The position numbers and the translations under genes were made by a program. The notes beneath the pieces are model-generated. The model saw only the letters and a list, made by a program, of their open reading frames with translations. It was not told where the DNA came from and searched no databases. A DNA stretch of 64,000 nucleotides from assembly GCF_010183535.1 (NCBI RefSeq), contig NC_071332.1, positions 3,534,001-3,598,000 on the forward strand. The letters are read 5' to 3'. Positions 12,340-23,700 of the stretch are shown in pieces. The stretch is from Caenorhabditis remanei. Taxonomy: Eukaryota; Nematoda; Chromadorea; Rhabditida; Rhabditidae. Position 1 is the first letter of the stretch, and every line of letters starts with the position of its first letter.

Positions 12340-13594
12340 ATGCTATCGATTTTTTATTTGCTCTTTTCCACTTCTCTCATTTTTCTAACTGCTGAAACTC
12401 ATGTGCTCACTGTCAAAGGACACCTACAGTGTGCTGAATATCCGGCTTCAGCGGTTACAGTCAAGTTGTGGAAGAATTCGGAAAGTAAGTTTTAGAAAAA
12501 ACTAGAAAAAATAACCGAAAAAAATAGATTTTCCGTGAAAAAATTGTCAAACTTTGAGATTACGTAGCAGAGTCTAATGCAGCTGAAAATACAAAAACGT
12601 TAATTAGTTGTGTAGATCAAATCTAGCTCTACATTTTTGCAGTTGAAAGTTTTTTGCTAGCTATCCAAGGTTTGGAGATACGTGCGGTTAAAGATGAGTT
12701 GATAGCGCAAGAGAGAAAGCAGACACTCTCGTTTCTCTGCGCCCTCTTTCTCTCACCGCTTATCTTCAAAGGGGCATATCTCAAAAGCGTGAAACGCTAT
12801 CAAAAAGTTGTCAACTTCAAAAATAGAGATCTGGAATCGAAGAATCTAAAAAATATTATTTTGCAAATTTTCGTCCGTTTTTTGACAGAATTACAAACGG
12901 TCAAAGTTTGACTTCTTTTCAAAAATTAAAAAAAAAAATTTCATGATAATTTCAGTTAGGTGTTACTCTAAGACACTGCTTTTCGAAATACGTCTAATGA
13001 CCTTACTGCGAGAGAAAGAAAGGGTGAGAGACACAGAGAAAGCTAGCTTCTCTGCTCCCTCTAGCTCTCTCGCTTTAAATTTTAAAGCTTCATATCTCAA
13101 AAGCGTGAAGAGCTATCAGGAAATAGTCAACTAAAGAATTGGAGAGTTAGATTTGAGGAATCTAAAAAATATAAATTCAAAAAAGTCGTATCATTTCTGA
13201 AAAAGTTAGACCCTTTCAAAGTTTTCCTATTTCAGAATCCATCATCGACGATACGCATTCCGACAAACAAGGAAACTTCCAACTCTCCGCTGACACCATC
13301 GAGAAAGACTACACACCCTACATCGTCGTCTACCATGATTGTGACGACGGTGTGAAGCCCGGGCAACGGAAGCTGAAATTCCAGATTCCCAAGTATTATA
13401 TCGGATCGGAGAGCGCATTCGACCTGGGATCGTTTAATTTGGAGACGAGAGTGAAGCATAACGAGGAACGACAGAAACATGTGGATAGAAGAAGAAGAAG
13501 AAGGGAATTTGTGGTTGTGGAGAGGAAGAGGACGACTCCAAATGTGTTTAGAGGACGGGATGAGGAACCAGACGATAGAAATGAGCCGTGGTGA
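12340..13594 (+). CDS. Secreted transthyretin-like (TTR) family protein, basic tail
   Basis: Exons 12340-12484 and 13236-13594 give 167 residues. A hydrophobic signal peptide (about residues 1-20) is followed by the family's opening VKGHLQC, strand VKLWKN, the central DTHSDKQGNFQL block, YIVVYHDCDDG and the closing FNLET. These are the landmarks of the nematode transthyretin-like family (PF01060), secreted beta-sandwich proteins of mostly unknown ligand. Two oddities. The usual Cys after the YHDC block is Gly here (KPGQRK, against KPCQKR in the neighbour at 13784). And a long Arg-rich tail of about 50 residues follows the domain. The gene lies in tandem with a second family member. Intron 1 (751 bp) contains fold-back repeats. 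Confidence 0.88.
12628..12833. repeat. Fold-back repeat family, copy in transthyretin-like intron
   Basis: Left arm CTCTACATTTTTGCAGTTGA, core AAAGCAGACACTCTCGTTTC, right arm AAAAGCGTGAAACGCTATCA..GTTGTCAACTTCAAAAATAG. Lies inside intron 1 of the gene at 12340. Confidence 0.7.
12985..13142. repeat. Fold-back repeat family, degenerate copy
   Basis: The core is reduced to GAGAGACACAGAGAAAGC..TCTCTGCTCCCTC, followed by the right arm CATATCTCAAAAGCGTGAAG. The left arm is barely recognisable. Same intron as the previous copy. Confidence 0.5.
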
Positions 13595-13783
13595 TAATGA
13601 TAACTTTTTATTAGCCCCACATTTCAGTGGAGCGCAGTTTTAAGAACTTTGCCTAGTAATTTTAATCAATAAATTATTGTTCCATTCGTTGTTATGGTTA
13701 TTGTTACATCAAAAGTAATCTTCTTATTTTTTATCGCAACTGACCAAAAAGCGTTAAAACAAATATAATGTTTGAGATTTAAA

Positions 13784-14942
13784 ATGCACTATTGTTATTA
13801 TGCTCTCCTAATTGCTATCACCATTGGCCACTCGTCACTCGCTTTCCGTCTCCAGGGAGTAGCCGTGAAGGGCAAGTTGACGTGTGGTGGGAAGCCGTGG
13901 AAGAATGCGAAAGTCAAGTTGTATGATATTGATACGAGTAGGTGTTGGGGGCTTGTGGGTGTCCTTGTGGCGAAATTGTAACAACCTTGTGACCTCTTGG
14001 AGGTAACCTTGTGGGTGCCGTGTCCTTGTGTGTGTATAAATTGTGTGTTCAGGGCATCTAGGTGACAAAGGACTAGGATTTTCGAGATCAGCATAAAATT
14101 TCCAAAATTTTGAGCCCCATATTGACTATATTCTGTCACTTTCGAAAATTGGTCCATATTTTAGACACTCCAAGCACCAAATCTCAAAGTTAACGGATTA
14201 CAGTCAATATGAGGCTCAAAATTTTGGAAATTTCCTGAAGATTACAAATATAGGACTGAATTTTGTCCCAGATATCCCAGATGTCCCCTAACTGTCACCT
14301 GTCACCAACCTCTGGGTGTGAAACTGTTAATTTTGGCTAACAGTGCATCTAGGTGACAAATGACTATGATTTTTAAGATCAGCATAAAATTTCCAAAAAG
14401 TTGAGCCCCATATTGACTACATTCTGTCACTTTAGAAAATTGGTCTATATTTTAGACACTCCAAGTACCAAATCTCAAATTTAACAGATTATAGTCAATA
14501 TGGGGCTCAAAAGTTTGGAAAATTTGTAAAGATTACAAATCTAGAACTGAATTTTGTCCCAGATGTCCCAGATGTCCCCTAACTGTCACCTGTCACCGTT
14601 CTACGTGTGTTTTCCTTCAGATCCCGGTGACTCCGATGACCTACTCGACGAAAAGTACACTGACAAGGACGGCGAGTTCCGTGTCGATGGAACCACCCGT
14701 GAAATGACTCCAATCGACCCGGTTCTCTATATTTATCATGATTGTGAGGACTCCATTAAAGTTAGTCGCATTTTCCAATTTCCAGACAAATAAGTTGAGA
14801 GTTTCAGCCATGTCAAAAGAGGATAACATTAATAATACCAAAAAAGTTTATACATTTCGGACAAGCCACTGCATGGATGGACATCGGGACACTCAGTCTG
14901 GAGACAGGGTTTCCGGAACAGGATAGGAGTTGTTATCATTGA
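13784..14942 (+). CDS. Secreted transthyretin-like (TTR) family protein
   Basis: Exons 13784-13937, 14621-14760 and 14808-14942 give 142 residues, typical for the family. The signal peptide (MHYCYYALLIAITIGHSSLA) is followed by VKGKLTCGGKPWKNAKVKLY, then DEKYTDKDGEFRVDG, YIYHDCED, and the final exon beginning PCQKRITLIIPKKF and ending with the family's LSLETGF. The last intron is only 47 bp; without it the frame meets a stop. That, together with the perfect continuation of the family motif, fixes the splice sites. The ATG at 13784 was chosen because the signal peptide starts there. It faces the SRX gene at 14977, with 34 bases between the stop codons. Confidence 0.9.
14051..14600. repeat. Tandem pair of palindromic units in a transthyretin-like intron
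   Basis: A unit of about 257 bp (14051-14307) is repeated at 14344-14600. Each starts GCATCTAGGTGACAAA and ends CCTAACTGTCACCTGTCACC. Within each unit, CCATATTGACTA and TAGTCAATATGGGGCTC-type arms pair, so each unit is itself fold-back. The copies differ at a few per cent of positions. All lies within intron 1 of the gene at 13784. Confidence 0.75.
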
Positions 14943-14976
14943 TAAAAATAAATATTATGAAATTTGTAAAAATCAA

Positions 14977-17865
14977 TCAATATTTGGAGACGGATACGGT
15001 AGATCGAAAACCTTCCACTCGAGAGTTATACTTTGAGTCGTTGGGGCGGACTTTTCGCATGGAGGATCTGTAGAGATAGGCACGGAAATCCGAGTTGCAC
15101 GCGATGCTGATGGCTCTGGAAAATTGGGTTTTTTAGATTCAGATTTTCATAAGGATTCGGAATATTTGATTTGTTTTCGGTTCGGGTTGAATTAGAAAGA
15201 GTTATTATCGAAAAGGTGGGAAGTTTTTTGATGCATGATGATGGCATCAACGTTCTGCAGCTGATGGTTGTGTATAATTAGAGAAATTGGCAACAATGGA
15301 GTTCACTAGATTCAGATTTTCATTAGGATTCTAAATATTTATCCAATTTTCGGATAGCTCTATATTGGGAGGAGTTATAGACGACAGAGTGAGACACCAA
15401 GAAATACAGATCCGGAAGAAATTTTACTACACAAAGAATTTCCTGAAGATTTCAAATGATTAAGTAGGTTTTCTGTACTACTGTACCAGACAGAGATATA
15501 CCTATAAGTGATAGCTCAAGACAGTCTAACGAAGCTCCTCCATGAAAAGTCTGAGAACTGCGCATCATAATGAATTTACTATGAAAATACAATTTTTCTC
15601 TTCAAATTTTAATCAGAATTTCGAATGTTAACCTATTTCTTCCGTGCCGCTTTAATGAATGAAGTTATAGCCAGGAAAGAAAATATTGCAGGTTTTCAGT
15701 TTGTGCATGACCGTGGAGGGAAGGTTTTAAACCGCGAAAAATAAGTGTCAAATCAAAAATTCTATAAGGATGCTGAAGGCTCAGTCGTGCTGCGAGACAG
15801 TATTTTCTTCAGAATTACTCCAAAACGAAAACTTGCCCATTAAAATGAATCTAGATGCCTGATTTGTTAGCCATTACAATTTTTACAAACCGAGATTTTC
15901 ATTCTACAAGTTTTAAAAAGTTCTAAGCTTGCGTTGTGCGGTTTTTCCCCTAGATTTAACAAAATTCCAGTCAACATTTTGTCCTTACCCATCACACGCA
16001 TGTATAGTAGAAAATGCAAATGTTGTCATGAAGAACCGAACCCATGTGTTCTCCACTGTCGGGGAAATTATGAAGTAGCAAATCAACTCAATACTGAACA
16101 ACACTCCTTGTAGACATGTCTGAAAATTATTAGTGAGTCAAAAGTGACAAAACAGTCCCTGATTACCTGAACCAAAAAACAGATTTCCTTAGAATTCATC
16201 TGCCGACTCGTCGCGTCCGTCCGTGATTTCTGGTACATGAGTCTCGCTTTACAAATCACGAAGACGTCGATCAACACGACGATGAATATGATCGTGATGT
16301 ATTTACAGAAGATGGCGTAGAATGAGAAATTGACGCATTGGTTGGAGACGTGGTAGAGGAACATCCACATCTCACTACTCCAACTGTATTTGCAACCGCT
16401 TAGGAAGAAGATGATGATGGATGCAAAGGCGTAGATGTTCACAGCGATTATCATGGTTAGCGTTAGTTTTTCGCTGGAAAAATAGGATAGAATTTATATT
16501 GGTTGTGTAGATCAAATCAAGGGCTACATTTTTTGAAACGAGAGTGTCTGGCTGTCTGCGTCTCTCCCTTTCCCCTTTGCGGTCTTTAAAGGCGCATATC
16601 TCGAAAATGTGAATAGTTTTTGGATAGTGTTGTGGCGTGAACTAGCATGGCCTAGCCTAGTGATCGTCTAACCCTGAGGTCATACGTGGCAAGAAGATCT
16701 GCCCATATAAGCCGAGAGAACTAATAGTTTTCGGTTATTCCTTATGTAAATAAATGGTTATTTATACTCCACTCTCCTGCCACCTAACGATATAACATTC
16801 GATATAACAGATAGCTCTTTTTGATTAACTCACTTATAAAGTTGAAATTTCAACGGAAACGCCACCACACACAACCGATTTAGAGCCAGTAGAAGATGAG
16901 TTAAGACAGAGATGTCATATCCCAATAGCATTGTGAGAGAAATGTAATTTGAGTTGGATTTTAGGATTTCCAGGTCGCTGAAACATAAAAATGTGTCCAA
17001 ATGGAAAAGGAAAAACTGAACCTACAAAAAGACCATCGGAACGACTAAAGTGAAAACCGTAGTGGATTGAAGGGCATCTCCGAAGGCTTGATTCCAAGTG
17101 AGATATCCAAAAGATTTGTTGAATGACCCCACTTTTGGCAAGAATAGAAGAACGGTCCAGTTGGTAAGGACACCGAAGAAGGAGATCTGAAGGAAGGGTG
17201 TCACAAAATCAAATTCGAATTTACTACCATGAATTTAGGATCGTTGGATAGAGCATGTCTAGATCTTTATTTTTGTAGTTGACAACTTTTTGATAGCTAT
17301 TCACGTTTTTGAGATACAAGGGCTTGAAGTTAGGCGGCGGGGAGCGGCGGCGGCGGCAAAGGAGAGAGAGCGCCGACAACGAGACACTCTCGTTGTCTGC
17401 GCTCTCCTCTCTTTTCCTAGCAAATAGCTAAACTTTGACCCTTCATATCTCAAAAGCGTGAAGAGCTATCAAAAAACTGTCAACTACAAAAATGTAGAGC
17501 GAGACTTTTTCTATTTATTCAGTTTAATTTCAAATTGTTATATCTACTATGTCAGCTTGAAAAAATGGGTCAAACTTGCTGAACAATTCTTTTTTTCGGT
17601 TTGAAGTTAACTACCCAGGGAGTGGCGAAGAAGAGAGGGCGCAGACAACGAGACATAAATAGCTAAACTTTGATCCTTCATATCTCAAAATCTAAAAGTG
17701 CTATCAAAAAATAGTCAACTACAAAAATATAGAACTCGATTTGATCTACACAACTGTCAAAAAACTGAAGTTATCCAAAAAATATAGGCCAAGTTACACG
17801 TCTGGAAAGTTAGCTAGGATACTTACATGGAACAAGATGAGACCGACGATGAGGCTATCCGACAT
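14977..17865 (-). CDS. SRX-family chemosensory 7TM receptor
   Basis: Exons (5' to 3' on the minus strand) 17865-17827, 17186-17026, 16977-16834, 16473-16167, 16119-15989 and 15115-14977 give 306 residues. SRX landmarks: TM1 with SNWTVLLFLPK-like GVLTNWTVLLF, then SFGYLTWNQAFGD, NRLCVVAFPLKF after TM3, GCKYSWSSEMWMFLYHV in the loop before TM5, and the TM7 block STIHACDG followed by AISIACNSDFR. Exon lengths match the paralogue at 20750 for exons 1, 2 and 4. The last intron (873 bp, donor GG/GTAAGG, acceptor TTTTCCAG) splits a codon in the TM7 block and is absent from the paralogue. Ignoring it would leave an apparently truncated receptor. Likely a sensory-neuron receptor of unknown ligand. Confidence 0.85.
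16525..16640. repeat. Fold-back repeat family, right-half fragment
   Basis: CTACATTTTTTG, then AACGAGAGTGTCTGGCTGTC and CTGCGTCTCTCCC, and a right arm CATATCTCGAAAATGTGAAT. Lies in intron 3 of the SRX gene. Confidence 0.55.
17257..17510. repeat. Fold-back repeat family, complete copy
   Basis: One of the best copies. Left arm TTTTTGTAGTTGACAACTTT.., core GCGCCGACAACGAGACACTC..TCGTTGTCTGCGCTCTCC (a near-perfect hairpin), right arm ending AACTACAAAAATGTAGAG. Intron 1 of the SRX gene. Confidence 0.8.
17636..17745. repeat. Fold-back repeat family, right-half fragment
   Basis: GGGCGCAGACAACGAGACA is followed directly by the right arm CATATCTCAAAATCTAAAAG..ATAGTCAACTACAAAAATA. It has lost the centre and left arm. 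Confidence 0.6.
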
Positions 17866-18487
17866 TTCTGTTTTGTTGAAATTTCCCAAAACGATTTATA
17901 TATTGCTATTCTGGATTCCTGGAAAATAAAGGTACAAGTTTGCGGGGAAGCCAGACAGGGTAAGAATGGTTGATGGAGCAATTGAATGAGAGTTGTTTTT
18001 GAATGGAATATTATTCCGTTTTGCTTTTTCAGTTAGTCGTAATCTAATTTCATATTATATATCTTTGATTAAATTTTCGTTTTTTATGTTATAGAAAAAA
18101 TGGCCAATAACTACCGTACACATGGTGAGAATTGCTATTTTTGTATATCCAATTGGTCTCTTATATTTACCAGAAAACTAATAACTTCTCAGAAAACCCC
18201 TGGCATAATTCGTATGTATTGTTCAACTATTAAAAACAAAAGAAAAAAGGAAGTGAACATGCAAAAATTCAAAAAACCAGATGGCGACAGGTGTTTTCTA
18301 ATAATTTCACTGATTTTTGAAACTTGAGATGAAAATTTGAAATGAATGAGACACGTAATCACAGGCCAAAGAAATACACTCTAATTGAGGCTTATTGAGA
18401 AGTTTTATTTTTTATTTTTCAAAATGTCTCGACGGACGTCATGACTTTGTCATAGGAGTTCCAATTCTTGGTATGGCATAGAGCAAG

Positions 18488-18632
18488 TCTGGAGCTTTAT
18501 TTTTGCAGTTGACAACTTTTTGATAGCTATTCACGCTTTTGAGATATAGCGCTGCAAAGATAAGCGTGAAAAGGAGGGCGCAGAGAACTCAGACAGTCTA
18601 CTTCTCTGCGTCTCTTCCTATCGCTGTTTCAG
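18488..18632. repeat. Fold-back repeat family, left-half copy
   Basis: GGAGCTTTATTTTTGCAGTTGA left arm plus core GGGCGCAGAGAACTCAGACA..TTCTCTGCGTCTCTTCC, then GCTGTTTCAGGTACC, which is repeated in the next copy at 18806. Confidence 0.6.
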
Positions 18633-18670
18633 GTACCAAATTTATAATGGTTGTGTAGATCAAATTTAGT

Positions 18671-18893
18671 TCTACATTTTTGTAGTTGACAACTTTTTGA
18701 TAGCTCCGCCCACTTTTGAGATATCCGCCTTGAAAGATAGGAAGCGAGGGAAAGAGAGACGCAGGGAAATCAGACACTCTTGCTTCTCTGCGTCTCTCCT
18801 TATCGCTGTTTCAGGTACCTATCTTCAAACGCTCATATCTCAAAAACCTGAACACCTATCAAAAAGTTGTCAACTACAAAAATGTAGTTCTAG
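18671..18893. repeat. Fold-back repeat family, complete copy
   Basis: Left arm TTCTACATTTTTGTAGTTGA, core GACGCAGGGAAATCAGACAC..TTCTCTGCGTCTCTCC, right arm CATATCTCAAAAACCTGAAC..GTTGTCAACTACAAAAATG. Confidence 0.75.
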
Positions 18894-19776
18894 ATTTGAT
18901 CTACAAAGCGAATGTAATTTTGAACAAATTTGGTCAAATTTGATGCTGTGGACGACTTCTCTGACTTCATCAATTTTCAAAATATTTTTTGAAAATCAGA
19001 ACTTCCAGAAAATTGCCAAGAGTCAGGAAATGGTCTAATCCTGACAACTTTATATTTAAATTGTAGCTCGAACCTATTTTGAAAGCAAAAATTCAGTCCA
19101 CTTTTATCAAAAACTACAATGACTATCAGAAAATTGCCAGCTGTCAAATTGAAAGTGGGGACACAGTTAGCACAAATTCGAGAAAAAAAACCCAGACAGA
19201 ACTTCAGACTGAAAATTGATTATATTACGAAGTTTTTGAGCTATGAACATTAAAAAACCCAGTTTATTTGATTAGGAACACTGATGAGGCTCAAACTACA
19301 CCCCTGGGAATGAATGAGCAATGTCAGAATGGAAAAAAAAAGTTGATGATAGGGTCCTAGTGCTCGAAAAGTGTACACAAGTGATCTTAAAACCAGAAAG
19401 TGTGCAAGAACTTCTTCTAATCGCATGACTGAATATCCTAAAAATGGAAGATAATGACCGATAGATCATATCAGAAAGTTCAGAATCTCACGGTTTTTTA
19501 ATCAGGGTGAACAATTTGATTCTTACGATTATCCGTCACAAAACTAGGTTTCAAGTGTTGAAAAAAATATAGAACAACTCTCTTCAAGATATATCAGAAA
19601 ATCAAGTCTCATATCTGAAATTGAGTTTATTCGAAGGTTTATGATTTCTATCTGGTTAATAGACAGGTACTCTAAGTGTGTTATGTGTTAATACCTGGAA
19701 AGAAAGGGAATTGATTGAATCATGACAGATTCTTAAAGGTTGTTGGTCTTTTGGAACCACCGTAGTATATATGCTC

Positions 19777-20206
19777 CAGAGTTGCGCGGAATTCCGACTT
19801 CCGACTTCCGGGCTGTTTTTCCGTTCCGACTTCCGTTTTGAAAATTTCACTTCCGACTTCCATTTTTGGAAGTTTACTTCCGACTTCCGTCAGTCCATAA
19901 GTGTGGAATTTCCGAAAAGTATATTTTGCAGAAATACAAGAAAAAATGGTCTAAAAGGACAGAAAATAGGGTTTTTTTCAGCCAAAAACTAATTTTCCAC
20001 TGATTTTCGCAAATTTTATGTACTTTTTCTAGGAGTTTTTCAATCTTTGCGAAAAAATCTACTTCCGACTTCCGACTTCCACCTTCCAACTTCCGGGCGT
20101 TTTTTCACTTCCGTCTTCCGGCTTCCGACTTTCGTTTTCAAAATTTTACTTCCGACTTCCGACTTCCGACTTCCGTTTTAGAAAAAATAACTTCCGCGCA
20201 ACTCTG
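19777..20206. mobile_element. hAT-like MITE with CTTCCGA satellite, perfect 8-bp duplication
   Basis: Termini CAGAGTTGCGCGGAA and TTCCGCGCAACTCTG are perfect inverted repeats, directly flanked by ATATGCTC on both sides (19769-19776 and 20207-20214). Both subterminal regions consist of tandem ACTTCCG units, separated by an AT-rich centre. An 8-bp target duplication is the signature of hAT transposases. It has no transposase frame and is therefore non-autonomous. Confidence 0.88.
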
Positions 20207-20519
20207 ATATGCTCAAAGACGAATATTCATGTTTTGTAGATTCCGACACTTTTGCAAATTCTTATAAACTTTAATTATTGACTCGTAGGTTGAAAATCGC
20301 ACACTTCCCGTTCTCTTGACTCAAAATTAGCTTTCGCGGAAGAGTTTTTCTGCGCAGCCGTGTAGTCCTCTCGGACAAGATTTCTCACGGGATCTGAGGC
20401 TGATTACTGAAATCAAGTTCGCTCCACTAGACATTGGCGGCAAATTCAAATTGTAATTTTTTCAATTTGCTGTTTCGTTATGATATTTTGATACGCCGCT
20501 CAGAATCTGCAGTTAGAAA

Positions 20520-20645
20520 AATTTGACTTCAGTACTCCTATGCACTCTCTTGAGATACAAGTTAGTATGATGAGAGAGAGAGAGAGAGAGAGCGCAGAGA
20601 AGTTAGACAGTCTCGCTTCTCTGCGTCTCTCCACACTAGCTAAAA
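20520..20645. repeat. Fold-back repeat family, degenerate copy with GA run
   Basis: Weak left arm (CTCTTGAGATACAAG), then an (AG)n run and the core GCGCAGAGAAGTTAGACAGT..CTTCTCTGCGTCTCTCC. The right arm is lost. Confidence 0.55.
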
Positions 20646-20749
20646 TCTTAAAGTCCACAAACTGAGTAATCCGAAAACTGTACATTGAACAATTTATTTT
20701 AAATAAAAAACACCCGATTAAAAAAAAAGAAACCAAAATCTTAAACTCT

Positions 20750-23700
20750 TCAAAACCGTATCTGCGACTCGCTCCTCGCACCAACTTTACTCAACGGCCC
20801 AGAAAATTTGTTGAACGAATTTCTAAACACCATCGTCCGAAAGTCGTTATTGCACATTATACTTATAGCTCCATCACAAGCGTGTATAGTAGAAAACGCA
20901 AAGGTGGTCAGAAAAAATTGAGCCCATTTACTTTGTACTCTGGGGGAGATAATGAAGTAGCAGACAAGTTCAATACTAAACAGCATTCCTTGTAGACAGG
21001 TCTGAAAACATATGGGTGCTAAAACTTGATACAGTATGACCTACCTGCACCAACAAGCCCACTTCTTTCTTATTAATTTGTTTGGTCACACAGTCACTAT
21101 GCGCGTGTCTGAATAGCAGATGAGCTTTGTAAATACTGAATAAATCAATAACCAAAATCACCACAATAATAGTGAGATATTTACAAAATATCCCATAGAA
21201 CGAGATATCAACACAGGAATTGGAGACATGGTACATGAACATATGGAGGTCACTGCTCCAGAAGTACTTGCACCCCGAGGCATAGAACATGATGATAGAC
21301 GCAAAGGCGTATAGATTGGCGATGCCTATCATGACGATGGTGAGACGTTGACTGAAACAAGAAATAAGAATATTCTAGCTTCTTTCAGTAGAGCGATATT
21401 GCTTACCTGTACAATTGGTGATATTTCAGTGGACTTGCTACTGCACACAATCGATTGCAAGAGAGAAGGAGATGGGATAAAACGGATACTTCATAGCCGA
21501 AGAGCATGATGAAGGAGATGAGATTCGAGTTGTCTTTAAGGATTTTGATGTCGCTGGAAGTTTGTATGGCTTTAATTGAGGTAAAGCTGCTTTGAGGCAC
21601 GTAAAGTGCGGTCTTTACCAGAGTTGTTGGGAAGTAAACTCGGAAGTTAGACGGAAGTGAGTTTTATTTCGACAATCTTTACTATTAACAAACACCAAAT
21701 TCTGTGTGTATGTGTGTATGTCGCCGATCCTACCGCCCTTCCTACTGAACCGATTTTCTTCGAACTTGGACCAAAAGATCAGGAATTTTCCCCTCGCAAT
21801 GCCCGTCTATTTTTTTAGTTAGAATAAGTCTCAACTAGGTCACTAGGTGAAAAAACACGGTTTTCAAGCCATTCAATGGTTTTCGCTTCCGAAATAGGGA
21901 AATAGGAGTTCACGGGGGAAATAATTATAGAACTTTTTCATTCTTCAAACGAATTCATTTCTTCAAATTTTCAACACGGGTTGTGTAGAAAAAGAGGTTG
22001 AGCAGCCGTTAGGCTGCGTTAACCGACTGGTATGAAACGAACGGCAAAAACATAAAGTGAATACGTTGTATTGATGGTATTACTATCATTCGAGCATAAA
22101 AATTCCGACATTTTACCTATCCCCTACCAGTAGACTTGAAAAACGAGCTGATTTTAAAACCCGGAATATCCCGGAAGTCGGAAGTTGGAAGTGAAGACTT
22201 TTCCAGGTCTACTGGTAGGGTAGGGGATACTGGTAGGGGATAAGTAAAATGCCGGAATTTTCTATGCTCGAAAGGTAGTAATACCATCAATACAACGTAT
22301 TCACTTCATATTTTTGCAGTTTGTTTTATATTGTCGAAATAAAACTCAATCTGTCTAACTTCCGAGTTTACTTCCATGTAACTCTGGTCTTTACACTAAT
22401 TATGAACCGGAACGACTGTCTCGCGCGCCATTTGCTTTCAAATAGTATAAGTGGAAAAATATACCAAAATGTAGAACTCAGCAAGTTCTATGCCTCATAT
22501 CTACTTTAAGTCAAATGACGACCGCGGGCCTGGGTGTACTGTCAAAAAAACCGTCTACCACAACTCGCGGCAGACCAACCATTAGTCATACTGCTCAACA
22601 CGTGGATCTGTCTCCTGCGAGATTTGAATGAAGCGTTGCGGACACGTCGCTTGCGTCAGTAATAAGTAATAACTGGGATAATTAATTTATTGCGCAAATG
22701 CACCTATTTCTAATAGTAAAGTAACGATTTCACAAAATATCAAAATTGCTAACCCGTCAAGGTACCAGCTCGGCTACTTCCCGCAACAGTTACGCAGCAT
22801 TCACAGCTTTTGCAACAGTTACGCGACAAGATTGCAACAGTTCCACAGCAATTAGGAAAAATCAGAACATATGCAACAGTTACACAGCTTTCACGTCACT
22901 GCGACTGATGGTTCCCTTGTTTTTGGGGCATGCACCAGTTGTGCAACAATCTCACAACAGTCGCGCAGCAACTGTATATTCGCTCCAATGCAAATTGGAC
23001 TTTGGCTGCATTTTTCAATTTTTTCCAATGATTATTTAATGTCTATTTGACAAGTTTTATCATTTTTCCGACTTATTTTTACTCTATTTTTTGAAAATAT
23101 TATTTTTCAGAAGAAGAATGTGTCTGGATGGCAAAGACGAGTCAGAGAGAGCAGCTGATCAACATAATTCGCCTATTCGATAAAAAATTTGGACTATTGA
23201 AGCGTTTTCAGCAAGACATGATCTAAAAATGTGAGTTGTTTCCCAACCGAATTTCATTGAAATATTCTTTTTCAGTTCTAGAGTCGATGAGCTTGAGGCA
23301 CCGGACGTCTACAGATAGTAGGAACTGGGAAACTTCACCGACCGTCGGTCACCATGGAATTTCAATGACGTTTCTAAGTTTTTTGTTTTCGCTTTTATTT
23401 TTTTTAATGTTATATTCTTAAAATAAATATTAATAGTTATTTCTGTTATTCTGTTCACAAATTAACTATACTGATTAGAAGCGAGAAGTAATGGGCGCAT
23501 GCAGCACGCCGGCAGCACTGATGCAACAACTGTGCAGCATTCATGCAACACTTGTGCGCCTCTGACGCAGCAGGAGTAAACTCTACGAATAACTGCTGCG
23601 TTAGTGCTGCGCAACTGTAGCGGAAAGTAGCCGAGAGGCCTGATATGTAGCGGAAACCCGACATTCCAAAATTTAACATGGTTGTCAAGCACTACTATAT

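Larger units (their letters stand above)
17930..20749. other. Intergenic DNA between two SRX genes
   Basis: No gene is supported. It contains fold-back repeats at 18488-18632, 18671-18893 and 20520-20645 and the hAT-like element at 19777-20206. The remainder is AT-rich with no conserved frame. The promoter of the SRX gene at 14977-17865 lies at its left end but no motif could be assigned. Confidence 0.6.

Noticed and set aside
14738..14926. Independent open frame overlapping the third exon of the second transthyretin-like gene
   Set aside because: The family motif continues only with the 47-bp intron and exon 14808-14942; the frame is a shadow.
15985..16119. SRX gene at 14977-17865 as a C-terminally truncated pseudogene ending in ..ACDG-stop
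   Set aside because: A GG/GTAAGG donor at the stop and a TTTTCCAG acceptor at 15115 restore the frame into AISIACNSDFR.., matching the paralogue, so the gene is complete.
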